A stretch of 64,000 nucleotides of DNA from Gastranaerophilus sp944325835 (GCA_963931575.1 OZ007029.1:1364001-1428000); one strand, 5' to 3'. Positions 54,491 through 63,138 are shown, numbered from the stretch's first letter. Numbers and translations: made by a program. The notes: a model not told the origin generated them from the letters alone.

Positions 54491-56191
54491 CTAACCTACG
54501 CCTAATCTGCTTGCTAAATTACCGCCGAAAGAATCAATACCGCCCATGTTTTTAATCATTTCAGTACCTTGCTGAATGGCTTGCATTTGTTCTTGTTGAG
54601 CTTGTTTCTCTGCAATTTCTTTGCGTTTTTTATTTACTTCATCAGTAGATACAACATGTTCTGGATTTACGTTTGCAATCTCTGCATAGTCATCAACTAT
54701 CTGATCAACATTGATTTTATAAATCAATGTTGGGTCGGTCATTTGAGAAAGATTAACTGTAAAAGTTGTAAATCTTTCTATGCTTGAGATACCTTTGACT
54801 TTCTGGGCAAGAGCTAGTGTTGAAACAAATTCAATCTCCATTTCCTCTTTTTGAATAATTTCCGGTGGTTCAGGCATAATTCCAGTAGTTACACATAAGA
54901 AAAATATCCAATTAAGAACAGCTCTAAGTCCTTTATGTGCTTGATCTAACAGAGGAGAAAGTAGTACCATTTTTTCTTCTTTTACTTCATTGACTTCCGT
55001 AGCGGTTCTTCCTCTTTCTGCAGTGTTTAAAATGACCGCAAATAAATCATTATAAAAATGTGATTTTATTACTTCTTTTAGCTCATCATTATGTTGTTTT
55101 AGCTGTAAAATCTGCGGATTTACTTCATATACTGGACTCAATCCCCTGCCATTATCATCTTCAGGGATAATCTGCCCAGGGGAATCTGTTAATCCTTTTT
55201 GCTTTTGTAAACTTGCAGGACCTTTCATTAGAGGTACCGCTATTTTTTTCATAGCTGATGAATATGTTTTAACTTGTTCCATTAACTGCCTAGCATCTGG
55301 TAAAGCTTGTATTCCGGGGCAGTTAGAAGGATAATTGTCCTCGCCATTAACTTCGGCTTCATATATTGCAAAAGGAAATCTATCAAATCCAGAGAGTTTA
55401 AGAAATCTATCGCATCCTACTTCAAAAGTTGCTGAGATAAATCTTTTATGCCTTGATAATGGGGATTTCGGGTTATATTCTTTGTTTGGTTCTACAAAAT
55501 ATATAAGTTCAAAAAGTTGATCTGTGTTATTGGCATCAAATGCTGCTTTAACTTGTTCTGAGCAATTTTCATAGCCATATTTGTCTACAATATTATCAGC
55601 AGTTTCTTTGTAATGTCTGCATAAAGTATCTGGTTCACCTCTATGGTCTTTAGAATAACGGTATGAGCCAATAGGTAAGAGTTTAAAATTTGCAACAGTT
55701 TCATAGTCTTGTTCCATCTGTAAGGCTGCAAAGCCATAAGAGCCAAGTTGTTTATATACGCCTAATTGATTTTGGTAAAAATTAGAGCTTGCTAAAATTC
55801 TTCGCATAAGATCTTCCATGTCATTGCACCAAGTTTTTACTTCGTGCAATAGATTAAGATCTTTTGATTTCATTTGACATTTAAACCATCTTGTAGCTGC
55901 AGATGTTGCACCAGACTGCATACCAGAAGCAAAATCATTGACGGCTTTAATGGTAACAGAATCTTTGATTTTCTTTGTTTTCTTTATAGGTTTATTAACA
56001 TCAGATACAATGAATTTGCTCATACGTGGAGCAAAAAATTCTGAAAGCTCCTGTAAATCACCTTTGATATTGTTGAAAACACAATCCATCTGATTTTTTC
56101 TTTTTAAGAAATAGCTTGTTGTGTAAGAAAAATCTTTAGGTTTTCTGTGTTCTTTTAATTCTTTTTCTTCAATATCTAATCCTTTTGGCAT
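54491..56191 (-). CDS. Portal (head-tail connector) protein
   Basis: A 566-residue podovirus-type head-tail connecting protein. Visible: KNQMDCVFNNIKGDLQELSE near 30 and the segment DFASGMQSGATSAATRWFKC near 85 typical of this family, RHYKETADNIVDKYG near 188, and TATEVNEVKEEKM near 390. It forms the dodecameric DNA gate and binds terminase. Placed between terminase and scaffold as usual. Confidence 0.9.
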   Translation of the reverse strand: MPKGLDIEEKELKEHRKPKDFSYTTSYFLKRKNQMDCVFNNIKGDLQELSEFFAPRMSKFIVSDVNKPIKKTKKIKDSVTIKAVNDFASGMQSGATSAATRWFKCQMKSKDLNLLHEVKTWCNDMEDLMRRILASSNFYQNQLGVYKQLGSYGFAALQMEQDYETVANFKLLPIGSYRYSKDHRGEPDTLCRHYKETADNIVDKYGYENCSEQVKAAFDANNTDQLFELIYFVEPNKEYNPKSPLSRHKRFISATFEVGCDRFLKLSGFDRFPFAIYEAEVNGEDNYPSNCPGIQALPDARQLMEQVKTYSSAMKKIAVPLMKGPASLQKQKGLTDSPGQIIPEDDNGRGLSPVYEVNPQILQLKQHNDELKEVIKSHFYNDLFAVILNTAERGRTATEVNEVKEEKMVLLSPLLDQAHKGLRAVLNWIFFLCVTTGIMPEPPEIIQKEEMEIEFVSTLALAQKVKGISSIERFTTFTVNLSQMTDPTLIYKINVDQIVDDYAEIANVNPEHVVSTDEVNKKRKEIAEKQAQQEQMQAIQQGTEMIKNMGGIDSFGGNLASRLGVG

Positions 56192-56205
56192 TGCAAGCTC
56201 CTTGT

Positions 56206-56412
56206 TTATTCGCCTAATAAACCTTTTTTCTGTGTGGTTGCGTCATCAGTAAGCCCTCTGGCGGTTGTTTTTATATTGCGACTTGCCAATGAAGCTGTTT
56301 TATTTCTTGTATTAGTAGAAGCCTTGGAAACACTTGCATCCGCTAATGTCGGAGTAGCAACTTGTTTAGGTTCAGTGGTTTCAACTTTAGGTGCTGATGG
56401 TGTTGAACACAT
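56206..56412 (-). CDS. Small phage protein between terminase and portal
   Basis: A 68-residue Ser/Thr/Ala-rich hydrophilic protein starting MCSTPSAPKVETTEP. I chose ATG 56412 because AAAGGAC lies 7 bases upstream. Podophages often carry such a proline/alanine-rich small protein here; function unknown. Confidence 0.65.
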   Translation of the reverse strand: MCSTPSAPKVETTEPKQVATPTLADASVSKASTNTRNKTASLASRNIKTTARGLTDDATTQKKGLLGE

Positions 56413-56428
56413 AATTAAGTCCTTTCTT

Positions 56429-57775
56429 TTATTCATCAAATTCAGTAAATAGTTTAAAATCTTGCAAGTTATTACGCCCTGTATCATTCAAAAGATATTG
56501 AGGATAATAATAAATTCCATAAATACCCATCATTAGAGCATCTGCAAAGTCTGGGGATTCATTTTGTTCTTTTCTTATTTCTTTTTTATCTAAGATATAA
56601 ACTTTGCCGGAGTTTGGACTCCATTTTGTTTTCATATATTCAAGCTGACGTGCTGTGTTTTGACAATTAAGTTTCAAAAAACCGGATTCCAGCATCTCTT
56701 TAACAGCAAGATAGCCGTCTGCTCGTGCATTGCCATTTGATAAATTTTTAGGTTGTAATGCTCCACGGAAAAGAACTACATTTTCGAGTGTATTTTTTAA
56801 GGAGCACATTATTGGATATCCAAGTCCATCTGCATCACCGATAAGAAAGTTAGGCTTCCATTTTGCGTACAAGTTCATAACTTTTCCTTTAGTTATGTCT
56901 GTATCAGCTTCTGACCAAGTTATAGTTTCAGCTTCTTCCCATACACTCATTGATCTTTGGATAAGTCTTTTTGCAACGCATAAATCACCCCCAGAAGCAG
57001 ACAAATCAAGAGCCATAACTGAATTATTAGGATGTCTTTCATTATTCCATTTTAGATTTTTTGCAGCTTCTATTCTTTCTGATGCTACAAGGTAATTAGT
57101 ACCTTGCTCTAATGGGAGTCCTAACCAAATATGATTATAGTCAGCCATATTTAACCTTTTGCATTCTTCTGCTTCGTCTATAAGTTTCTGTGGACAGAAA
57201 GGATTCTCAAAATAATTGATATGAATGTGCAGACAATTAGACCGAGATACACAATGCTGATACACGGCATCAGACTTGACGTATCTATTCATTGTAAAAA
57301 TTATTTTTGAATTTGGTTTTCTTATCGTTGGAACGATAACATCAACAGCTCTTTTCGTAACCGTTTCAGCTTCATCAATCCAAAGAATGTCAACACCTTC
57401 AAGACCTTTTATATTGACAATTTCTTGTTCTCTAAAACCTTTGAAAAAGATTACAGAGCCAGTTTTTCTATGTACAATCTGATTTTCAGATACATCATAA
57501 TCAAGTTTAAACTCATCAATTAAATCTTTAAAAAGTGCAAGGACTGAATGCTTAACTGAATCTTTGATTACACGTCCACAACAAACTTTAATTTTTCTTT
57601 GCTCACCAAGATAAAGAATAAATCTTCCTACTGAATGAGTTTTGGCAGAACCTCTTCCCCCTTCTATTAGGAATAATGAATATTTGTTGAAATCAAATAT
57701 TAAAGGAAAGAGTTTCGGCGGAATGTTAAGTATTGTTGGTAATTTCAGAGCTGCTATTAACTTCTTTGTCTGCAT
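56429..57775 (-). CDS. Terminase large subunit
   Basis: The 448-residue DNA-packaging motor. ATPase: Walker A GGRGSAKTHSVG near residue 38 and Walker B VDILWIDEAETV near 129. C-terminal RNase H-like nuclease: SVMALDLSASGGDLCVA near 250, LIGDADGLGYPI near 310 and SPDFADALMMGIYG near 410, supplying acidic catalytic residues. The start overlaps the small subunit by 50 bases. Confidence 0.93.
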   Translation of the reverse strand: MQTKKLIAALKLPTILNIPPKLFPLIFDFNKYSLFLIEGGRGSAKTHSVGRFILYLGEQRKIKVCCGRVIKDSVKHSVLALFKDLIDEFKLDYDVSENQIVHRKTGSVIFFKGFREQEIVNIKGLEGVDILWIDEAETVTKRAVDVIVPTIRKPNSKIIFTMNRYVKSDAVYQHCVSRSNCLHIHINYFENPFCPQKLIDEAEECKRLNMADYNHIWLGLPLEQGTNYLVASERIEAAKNLKWNNERHPNNSVMALDLSASGGDLCVAKRLIQRSMSVWEEAETITWSEADTDITKGKVMNLYAKWKPNFLIGDADGLGYPIMCSLKNTLENVVLFRGALQPKNLSNGNARADGYLAVKEMLESGFLKLNCQNTARQLEYMKTKWSPNSGKVYILDKKEIRKEQNESPDFADALMMGIYGIYYYPQYLLNDTGRNNLQDFKLFTEFDE

Positions 57776-58238
57776 TCAGCTCATCTCCAATATTAAAATT
57801 CAGAGGCACTCCATCTACTTCAATTTTTCCCATTTCCATCACAATGGCGTTATTAACATTAGTTTCATCTTTCATTAGACCTTTGATTTTTATTTTCATT
57901 TCTACTGCTTTGTTTGCCGCAGAAACATTAGGTCTGCCATCTTTATCAAATGATTCAAGTGCAATAATCTTTAACTCATCACATTCTCTAAACGCATCAT
58001 CAACCGTATATTTAATTTCATTCTCTGTATGAGTTTTTATTGTCTGTTTATAGTGGTCTATCCATGGGGTAATCTTAGGGTTTTTTAATAAACGAGAACC
58101 CTCAACGCAACAAGTAGCTGTTTTTGTGAACTCATTTCCATATACAGAACGATATGCTTCAGTGGCATTATTGCCATTGAGAACATACTCTTTAACAAAA
58201 TGATTTTGTTTTTCTGTAATATCCGGTAAGCTGCTCAT
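57726..58238 (-). CDS. Terminase small subunit
   Basis: A 170-residue protein with the XtmA-type start: ITEKQNHFVKEYVLNGNNATEAYRSVYGNE, an HTH that recognises the packaging site, split here into short quotes (ITEKQNHFVKEYVL; NGNNATEAYRSVYG). The tail is helical for oligomerisation (NAIVMEMGKIEVDG). It precedes and overlaps the large subunit. Confidence 0.88.
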   Translation of the reverse strand: MSSLPDITEKQNHFVKEYVLNGNNATEAYRSVYGNEFTKTATCCVEGSRLLKNPKITPWIDHYKQTIKTHTENEIKYTVDDAFRECDELKIIALESFDKDGRPNVSAANKAVEMKIKIKGLMKDETNVNNAIVMEMGKIEVDGVPLNFNIGDELNADKEVNSSSEITNNT

Positions 58239-58294
58239 ATCTTTAACCTACAGGCTCATCTGGAGAGTCGCTCAACTCTCCGAGCCTGTACCGT

Positions 58295-58696
58295 TTAAGA
58301 AGAGAGAGACTGAGCGAATATTTTTTTTGAAAGCGTCTTATTTCCGTGAAAGTCGGAAGAATATTGTCTTATTTGTGTTACTTCCTTCTTTTTATTGCGG
58401 ATTTCTACATTTTTACCGTAAATCCAGCCGTACAGATTATTTTTATCTAAGTTACATATCTTTGTTACTATACGTGATTTTTCTCGGTACAAAGTTTTTA
58501 CCGCATTTAAACCTCTAATATTTGCATCAATAAAAACTTTATTATCTGCAATTCTTTTTTCATATAAAGTAATTACAGGTTGTCCACATATTGGACAGTT
58601 GGCAAAAAACAATCTTCTTGCTGTAAAATTTTCAATGTCTTTTAAGAACCACGCTTCAATGCGGTCTATTTCTGCATTACAACAGATAAGCTTCAT
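58295..58696 (-). CDS. Small cysteine-containing phage protein, first gene of the late operon
   Basis: A 133-residue basic protein. ATG 58696 (MKLICC) is chosen because GGAGAG lies about 9 bases upstream. CPICGQP near residue 36 plus the N-terminal CC could bind zinc; the C-terminal half is basic (KSRIVTKICNLDKNNLYGWI). It leads the late operon, upstream of terminase, where transcription activators or HNH factors are often found, but no family is recognised. Confidence 0.6.
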   Translation of the reverse strand: MKLICCNAEIDRIEAWFLKDIENFTARRLFFANCPICGQPVITLYEKRIADNKVFIDANIRGLNAVKTLYREKSRIVTKICNLDKNNLYGWIYGKNVEIRNKKKEVTQIRQYSSDFHGNKTLSKKIFAQSLSS

Positions 58697-59212
58697 ATAC
58701 TTTCTCTCTCCCTTTGGGCATACTATCCCCATATTTTGAACAGGCAGTGTCCGTTAGTCCCCATTGGCTCCCGCCCCGTGAAATAACCTGTCCACGAGTT
58801 GAACTTTTAAAATTTATTCAAACTACATTTTGAAATATAAAACATTTTTTTTAAAAAATCTCGTTGATTGATTGATTGAACGATTTATTAAAGGGGTAAA
58901 TGATTTGATTTTACTGAAAAAATTTGCCTTTACATTTGTTTACAAAACGTATTTTTTACTTGACTTTTATTTTTCTATGCAATAATTGAACATATCTTCT
59001 ATGTAAAAAAAAAGAAAAAATAAAAAATGTTTATTTGTCTAAAATAAAAAAATATATTTATATATTTTTTTTATTTTATCTTATTTTATGTTATGTAATT
59101 TTATTTTATTTAAAGCTATGCAGACCGCTTGTGCGTAAATATTATTTTGTAATGCGATAATTTATGCGTATGCATTGCATTCGCATAACATTGTATAAAT
59201 TACGCATAAAAA
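58697..59212. other. Gene-free 0.5-kb control region upstream of the late operon
   Basis: No supported gene. It contains the shared 20-base element at 58861-58880, a very A/T-rich tract (58980-59110) and nested TGCG/CGCA palindromes: TGCGTAA (59132-59138) with TTACGCA (59200-59206) and TTATGCG (59162-59168) with CGCATAA (59182-59188). I could not assign a convincing leftward promoter; the element and palindromes are candidates for late control or replication. Confidence 0.5.
58861..58880 (+). promoter_or_regulatory. Shared 20-base prophage element, copy 1
   Basis: TCGTTGATTGATTGATTGAA. It matches 60610-60629 at 19 of 20 bases. This copy lies about 165 bases upstream of the first late gene. 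Confidence 0.6.
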
Positions 59213-59239
59213 AAGACCTGCTTTAATAAAGCAGGTCTT
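59213..59239. terminator. Rho-independent terminator
   Basis: AAGACCTGCTTT and AAAGCAGGTCTT form a perfect 12-bp stem with a 3-base loop, preceded by an A-run; on the minus strand it ends the exported-protein unit (overlapping the stop codon). Confidence 0.88.
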
Positions 59240-59525
59240 AATATTCTTCTATTAAATTACCAGTTTGGATATACTGTTTGCCATCTGACGATTGAATCAT
59301 GTTTCCATATCTTTGATAACTTGTGCCGGAATTTGTATAAATAGTATTGTTGTTTTGTTGATACGTATATCCACTACTGTCATAATAATTTCCGGCATTG
59401 GATTTGTAAATATAACTTTGTGTATTGCCATTTGTATCAATAACTGAGTAATTATTATACTCAGAATAAGCACTTGCAGGTAAAGCAATAAATAAGCCTA
59501 AAAAGAATAATAGATAGTATTTCAT
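59238..59525 (-). CDS. Small exported prophage protein (moron candidate)
   Basis: A 95-residue protein if started at ATG 59525 (MKYYLLFFLGLFIALPASA), which gives an ideal signal peptide; in-frame ATGs at 59543 and 59582 are possible and no start has a strong ribosome site. The mature part is made of Tyr/Asn/Ser/Gly-rich short repeats with the pattern YxxxGNxYxxxxG (GNTQSYIYKSNAGNYYDSSG, then GTSYQRYGNMIQSSDG). It probably acts at the cell surface of the lysogen. It pairs with the lipoprotein gene 14 bases upstream. Confidence 0.65.
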   Translation of the reverse strand: MKYYLLFFLGLFIALPASAYSEYNNYSVIDTNGNTQSYIYKSNAGNYYDSSGYTYQQNNNTIYTNSGTSYQRYGNMIQSSDGKQYIQTGNLIEEY

Positions 59526-59596
59526 ACTAACATTATTTATCATTTTACATTTTTTTTCAATACAATTATTAAATAACTTCATGAAGTAATGTAAAA

Positions 59597-60040
59597 TTAT
59601 TGTTGCATAATAACTTGAATATGTTCTTTTTTATTATCTAATGTCGGTTTGTTTTGAGTTTGTGCATTGTATTGAGCTTTTACTTTTTGTATAGTTCCTT
59701 GTTTTTTAGCTACTGAGAATGTTATTGTTTCATTTCTATTAGTAAAAGCTTGTCCTTCAAGTTTTCCACTAGGCAGCGTGCCAATGATCATTCTTCCATC
59801 ACTACAAACAAGTTTGAATTGCCATACCGGATACATAAACATTTTCGCATTACCTAGGCATCTTGCATTGTTTTTTTCAGAAGTAACATCAATTGTCGCT
59901 CTATATGTTAATGAATCATAGTAAGTTTTCCCTGTAAATGTTTCATCATAATTATCATATTTGGCGGTTATATTTGATGTGCAACCAGATACAATAAGTG
60001 GCAGTAATAACAGTACCCCGAAAGTAACAAATTTCTTCAT
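59597..60040 (-). CDS. Prophage-encoded lipoprotein (moron/superinfection-exclusion candidate)
   Basis: A 147-residue protein with a clear lipobox, LPLIVSGC, at residues 13-20, after KKFVTFGVLLL. The mature protein is beta-rich (YRATIDVTSEKNNARCLGNA, FKLVCSDGRMIIGTLPSGKL). It lies between late operon and repressor, oriented leftward with its own terminator, the place where prophages carry genes expressed in the lysogen. Family unknown. Confidence 0.75.
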   Translation of the reverse strand: MKKFVTFGVLLLLPLIVSGCTSNITAKYDNYDETFTGKTYYDSLTYRATIDVTSEKNNARCLGNAKMFMYPVWQFKLVCSDGRMIIGTLPSGKLEGQAFTNRNETITFSVAKKQGTIQKVKAQYNAQTQNKPTLDNKKEHIQVIMQQ

Positions 60041-60127
60041 AAATTCTCCTTATATTCTTAAAGTATGATTTATTATTAACTTTTTCATTTCTTTTATCGA
60101 CTTTTTATATACAGAAAGGAGATAATA

Positions 60128-60235
60128 ATGACAAAAAACGAACTCGCACAAATCCTTTATGCACTCCGTACTGTATTTGGAAAAAAGAAAGGTGATGATA
60201 TTTTTATCAAATTATTAAATTCAATATCTTCATAA
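60128..60235 (+). CDS. Small hypothetical protein, 35 residues
   Basis: Starts MTKNELAQILYALRTVFGKK at 60128 behind AAAGGAG, 6 bases before the ATG. Helical and basic. Convergent with the repressor, overlapping it by 6 bases. Too short for family assignment, but the ribosome site and codon use support translation. Confidence 0.55.
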   Translation: MTKNELAQILYALRTVFGKKKGDDIFIKLLNSISS

Positions 60236-60517
60236 ACCACGTTTTTTCAATAAAGAATTAACTTCTTTGAGGATTTCAGCTTTGACATCCTCATATTTGG
60301 CTGGCAAAAACATATTCCCAACTTCGCCGACAAGATAGTTTAAATTAACATCAAAGTCGAGTAATAATGTACGTTGGATCTCTAAAGATATAAAAGCCTT
60401 ATCATTTTCAACCGCAGAAATACCAGATTTTGATAAGTTTATAGCTTTGCCAAAATCCTCTTGAGATAAGCCTGTTGCTATTCTTATTTCCTTAAAACGT
60501 TGACCTGCTGTTTTCAT
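60230..60517 (-). CDS. Prophage XRE-family repressor
   Basis: A 95-residue protein with an HTH at about 4-58 (FKEIRIATGLSQEDFGKAIN, then SKSGISAVENDKAFISLEIQ) and a short C-terminal helix. ATG 60517 is chosen because GGAG lies 7 bases upstream. No LexA-type autocleavage domain is present, so induction must differ from lambda CI. It is divergent from the early operon across palindromic operators. Confidence 0.85.
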   Translation of the reverse strand: MKTAGQRFKEIRIATGLSQEDFGKAINLSKSGISAVENDKAFISLEIQRTLLLDFDVNLNYLVGEVGNMFLPAKYEDVKAEILKEVNSLLKKRGL

Positions 60518-60552
60518 TATTCTACTCCGTTTGTATGAAGTTTTGTAAACAA

Positions 60553-60592
60553 TGTACATAATTTATTGACTTTGGTCGATAATTTATGTACA
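60553..60592. promoter_or_regulatory. Inverted operator pair between repressor and early operon
   Basis: TGTACATAA (60553-60561) and TTATGTACA (60584-60592), extended by ATTTAT-type flanks, are inverted copies 22 bp apart. The right one overlaps the early -10 box, the left one lies at the start of the repressor message. Likely operators of the XRE repressor. Confidence 0.7.
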
Positions 60593-60594
60593 AT
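60566..60594 (+). promoter_or_regulatory. Early (PR-like) promoter
   Basis: TTGACT (60566-60571), 17-base spacer, TACAAT (60589-60594); start predicted near 60601. Nearly consensus. On the other strand TACATT with a 17-base spacer to TCGACC could serve the repressor. Confidence 0.75.
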
Positions 60595-60609
60595 ACATTT
60601 TGTTATCAA

Positions 60610-60629
60610 TCGTTGATTAATTGATTGAA
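60610..60629 (+). promoter_or_regulatory. Shared 20-base prophage element, copy 2
   Basis: TCGTTGATTAATTGATTGAA, just downstream of the early start point; 19 of 20 bases as at 58861-58880. A dyad CAATC...GATTG is visible around it. Confidence 0.6.
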
Positions 60630-60712
60630 TAATAACACAAAAACACGAAAACGACAAAATTTGCCGTTTACTTCGTGCGGATTATTACGCTTTAAATTAG
60701 GAGATTTAGGAA

Positions 60713-60880
60713 ATGCGAGAACGGAAATTTTCAACCTCAATCCAGCTTAGTGGAAGTCAGCTGAATATTCTTGACAAAATTGTAGAATTTGAAGGCGGTA
60801 AGGTGTCAAATTCAGAGGTGTTAAGAAAAGCTTTTGACTACTATTCAGAAAAGGTTTTTCCACAATTTGTAAAAAAATAG
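60713..60880 (+). CDS. Small ribbon-helix-helix-type protein
   Basis: A 55-residue protein (start MRERKFSTSIQLSGSQ) behind AGGAG. The pattern of a short basic beta strand (KFSTSIQLS), helix (QLNILDKIVEFEG) and second helix (NSEVLRKAFDYYS) is that of Arc/MetJ/CopG DNA-binding proteins. First gene of the early operon, so a Cro-like control role is likely, perhaps on the shared 20-base element. Confidence 0.7.
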   Translation: MRERKFSTSIQLSGSQLNILDKIVEFEGGKVSNSEVLRKAFDYYSEKVFPQFVKK

Positions 60881-60905
60881 AGGCAATAAGAAGAGGAGAA
60901 AGATA

Positions 60906-61214
60906 ATGCAAAAGAGGCATTTGAAATTGGTTGTAGTTAATGATGTTAATAATCAAAAAAGGGGATTTTGGGAAGCTCTTATAAACTGGTTTAACAAACC
61001 CAGAACTATAGAAAGTCCATTTATTGTAACGCACATTGAAAAGAAACAAATAGTACAAAATTACTTGACTTTGAAATTCGCTGAATATCAAACAACTACT
61101 GGAACGGTGGGATTATTCCCATTGTGTGAAGCTATGAATGAGGTTGATAGGCTTGAAAAGGCAGGCTTAATAAATGCTTATTACAGAAAAATCAAAAATA
61201 AATTAGTTGTTTAA
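60906..61214 (+). CDS. Hypothetical early phage protein
   Basis: A 102-residue basic protein behind GAGGAGA. Start KRHLKLVVVNDVNNQKRGFW, then a region like small winged-helix or helical adaptor folds (AMNEVDRLEKAGLINAYYRK). No family recognised. Early operon, directly before the DUF4373-type gene. Confidence 0.65.
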   Translation: MQKRHLKLVVVNDVNNQKRGFWEALINWFNKPRTIESPFIVTHIEKKQIVQNYLTLKFAEYQTTTGTVGLFPLCEAMNEVDRLEKAGLINAYYRKIKNKLVV

Positions 61215-61225
61215 AGGGTTTTAAA

Positions 61226-62104
61226 GTGGGTAAAACAGAGGCAAATAAGATTATAGAGCCGTTTTTCTCTCACGACAAAGCAGCTCGTGGTGATGAAAAA
61301 ATTGTACGTATGTTTTATGAGGCAAGAAAACAATACGGCAATCTTTCGGAAGCAGCATTGAAAGATGCTCTACCTTGGGCATATTACGGATTGTATTGGG
61401 GTGTTGTAGAGTACATGCACCGTAATAATTTAAAGGCAAGCGAACTTGAGATGTTGGCTTATGAGCTGCGTATAGATCCAGAGATACTGTCTGATTTAAT
61501 GAATAATTACCAATTATTCAGAGAAGAGAATGGCTGTTATGTTTCTGACCGCATACTGCGAAATCTTGAGTATCAAGCGGAAAAATCCGAGCAAAATTCA
61601 AAAGCAGCAAAAGCACGCTGGGCATTAGCATATTTTAAAAAGATATGTCTTGAAGTTTTTGAAAAAGAACTCAAATTAAATAAATCAGAAGTTCCTATTT
61701 ATTTGGATTATGACGAAACAATAGATGGTTTTAGGGAGAAGTTACCGGATATTCTGTACACCTTGAAAACATTAAGATTTGAGAATAATCCAAAATTCGT
61801 ACCAACTATAAACTGGCTTCTTGAATCTAATAATCTAGTCAAATTGTTAAATGGTGGGTATGGAAAATTAAAAAGCTGGAAAGAACATAAAGATTATCTG
61901 AAAGCTAAAGAGGAAGAAGAAAATGTTAATGCTGTAAGTTCTGTAGAGGAAGCAATTGAATTGCTACTGGAAAACACAACTTATATAGCCGCAAGTGATC
62001 AATGTGTTGTTAATCCTTCCTACTCAGTACTGTTTGATAAGTTTAATATTTCACGTTCTGAAATAAGAAGAATGAAATTAGAAAGGTTAAAAGCAAATGC
62101 TTAA
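61226..62104 (+). CDS. DUF4373-type (Lin1244/Lin1753-like) phage replication protein
   Basis: A 292-residue protein starting with GTG. Residues 10-110 follow the DUF4373 pattern: FFSHDKAARGDEKIVRMFYE, then GLYWGVVEYMHRNN, and YVSDRILRNLEYQAEKSEQN. The C-terminal part is helical. Proteins of this type sit in replication modules of many phages and plasmids and are thought to recruit replication factors. It overlaps the next gene by 8 bases. Confidence 0.78.
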   Translation: MGKTEANKIIEPFFSHDKAARGDEKIVRMFYEARKQYGNLSEAALKDALPWAYYGLYWGVVEYMHRNNLKASELEMLAYELRIDPEILSDLMNNYQLFREENGCYVSDRILRNLEYQAEKSEQNSKAAKARWALAYFKKICLEVFEKELKLNKSEVPIYLDYDETIDGFREKLPDILYTLKTLRFENNPKFVPTINWLLESNNLVKLLNGGYGKLKSWKEHKDYLKAKEEEENVNAVSSVEEAIELLLENTTYIAASDQCVVNPSYSVLFDKFNISRSEIRRMKLERLKANA

Positions 62105-62588
62105 AAAGGATATGCAAAAAGAAATAAAAAAATATATAGGTAAAATTTTTTATTTTGATGTTGAAACAAAAAATATTTATCCTGCAAATTGGATAACTTC
62201 AACATCAGATTACGATCATTATTCTTTTGAGCTTCATCATATCGTACCTTTCACGGATTGGGAAAAGAATATAAAAAATGTTCAAAATGTCGTTAAAGAG
62301 AATGCCCTAATATTGTTACCTAAAATGATGCATCAGCATCTTGAAAATCCAATTTATAAACTTGACAAAATACATTTTGAAAAAATATATGGTATAAACC
62401 CAGATGTACTATTGTTTGATATAAATTCAAGACAGGAAAGAACCTGCGAAATTTTGAATTCTAGACAATCCAACTTGGCGGATATACATTCCCTAAGTAA
62501 CTCCGCCAATTTTCTTTTAACAGAAGATGATTTAGCTTGTTTTGATTCGATATATGACAACTCACGAAAGGATGTGTGTTATGCCTAA
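62097..62588 (+). CDS. HNH-type nuclease-like protein
   Basis: A 163-residue protein. FELHHIVPFTDWEKNI near residue 44 and VKENALILLPKMMHQHLE near 64 form an HNH-like core (HH, N, H). It may act in phage recombination or defence. It overlaps both neighbours, the downstream methylase by 8 bases. Confidence 0.7.
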   Translation: MLKKDMQKEIKKYIGKIFYFDVETKNIYPANWITSTSDYDHYSFELHHIVPFTDWEKNIKNVQNVVKENALILLPKMMHQHLENPIYKLDKIHFEKIYGINPDVLLFDINSRQERTCEILNSRQSNLADIHSLSNSANFLLTEDDLACFDSIYDNSRKDVCYA

Positions 62589-63138
62589 ATATAGTTTTAC
62601 ATCCAAACGAAGTGATTATTTAACGCCTGCGTGGTTTTACGAAAAAGTGTTAGATGAGGCAGGGCTTACAATGTTTGATTGTGATGTTTGTTGCAGTATA
62701 TTTAACATTCCTGCACATTTCAGATATCGTCAAGATGGTTTATATCTCAATTCTGGGAATAGAATATCTGAAAATGATGGTTTAAAAGGTACTTGGTTTC
62801 CTGTGAATTGGTGCAATCCGCCTTTTAAGATTGCTGATAAGTTTGTTTATAAAGCCCTTGCCGAACAAAAAAAAGGGCATACAACTTACATGTTGCTCCC
62901 TGTGAGAACTGAAACTGATTATTGGTATAACGGAATTTATAAAGAGGGAAAGCCTCGTCATAATATTGATGTAATGTTCTTGAAAAAGGGCTTATGTTTT
63001 GTTGATCCCGAAACAGGCAAGTATGTTCAGATGCGAAAGAAAATGCCTAACGGTAAATATAAAACGGTTGACGGAGTTTTTAAAGAGGGGCTTGCTCTTG
63101 TTGTGATTAAGGGGAATGAGGAGTGTTTAGATGCGTAG
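62581..63138 (+). CDS. Phage DNA N6-adenine methyltransferase (Dam-like)
   Basis: A 185-residue protein starting MPKYSFTSKRSDYLTPAWFY at ATG 62581 (GAAAGGA upstream). The catalytic motif is VNWCNPPFK near residue 76, and YMLLPVRTETDYWY follows, as in the phage Dam family (PF05869 type). It methylates adenine in DNA, perhaps against host restriction. No cognate restriction enzyme is nearby, so it is probably an orphan phage methylase. Confidence 0.88.
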   Translation: MPKYSFTSKRSDYLTPAWFYEKVLDEAGLTMFDCDVCCSIFNIPAHFRYRQDGLYLNSGNRISENDGLKGTWFPVNWCNPPFKIADKFVYKALAEQKKGHTTYMLLPVRTETDYWYNGIYKEGKPRHNIDVMFLKKGLCFVDPETGKYVQMRKKMPNGKYKTVDGVFKEGLALVVIKGNEECLDA

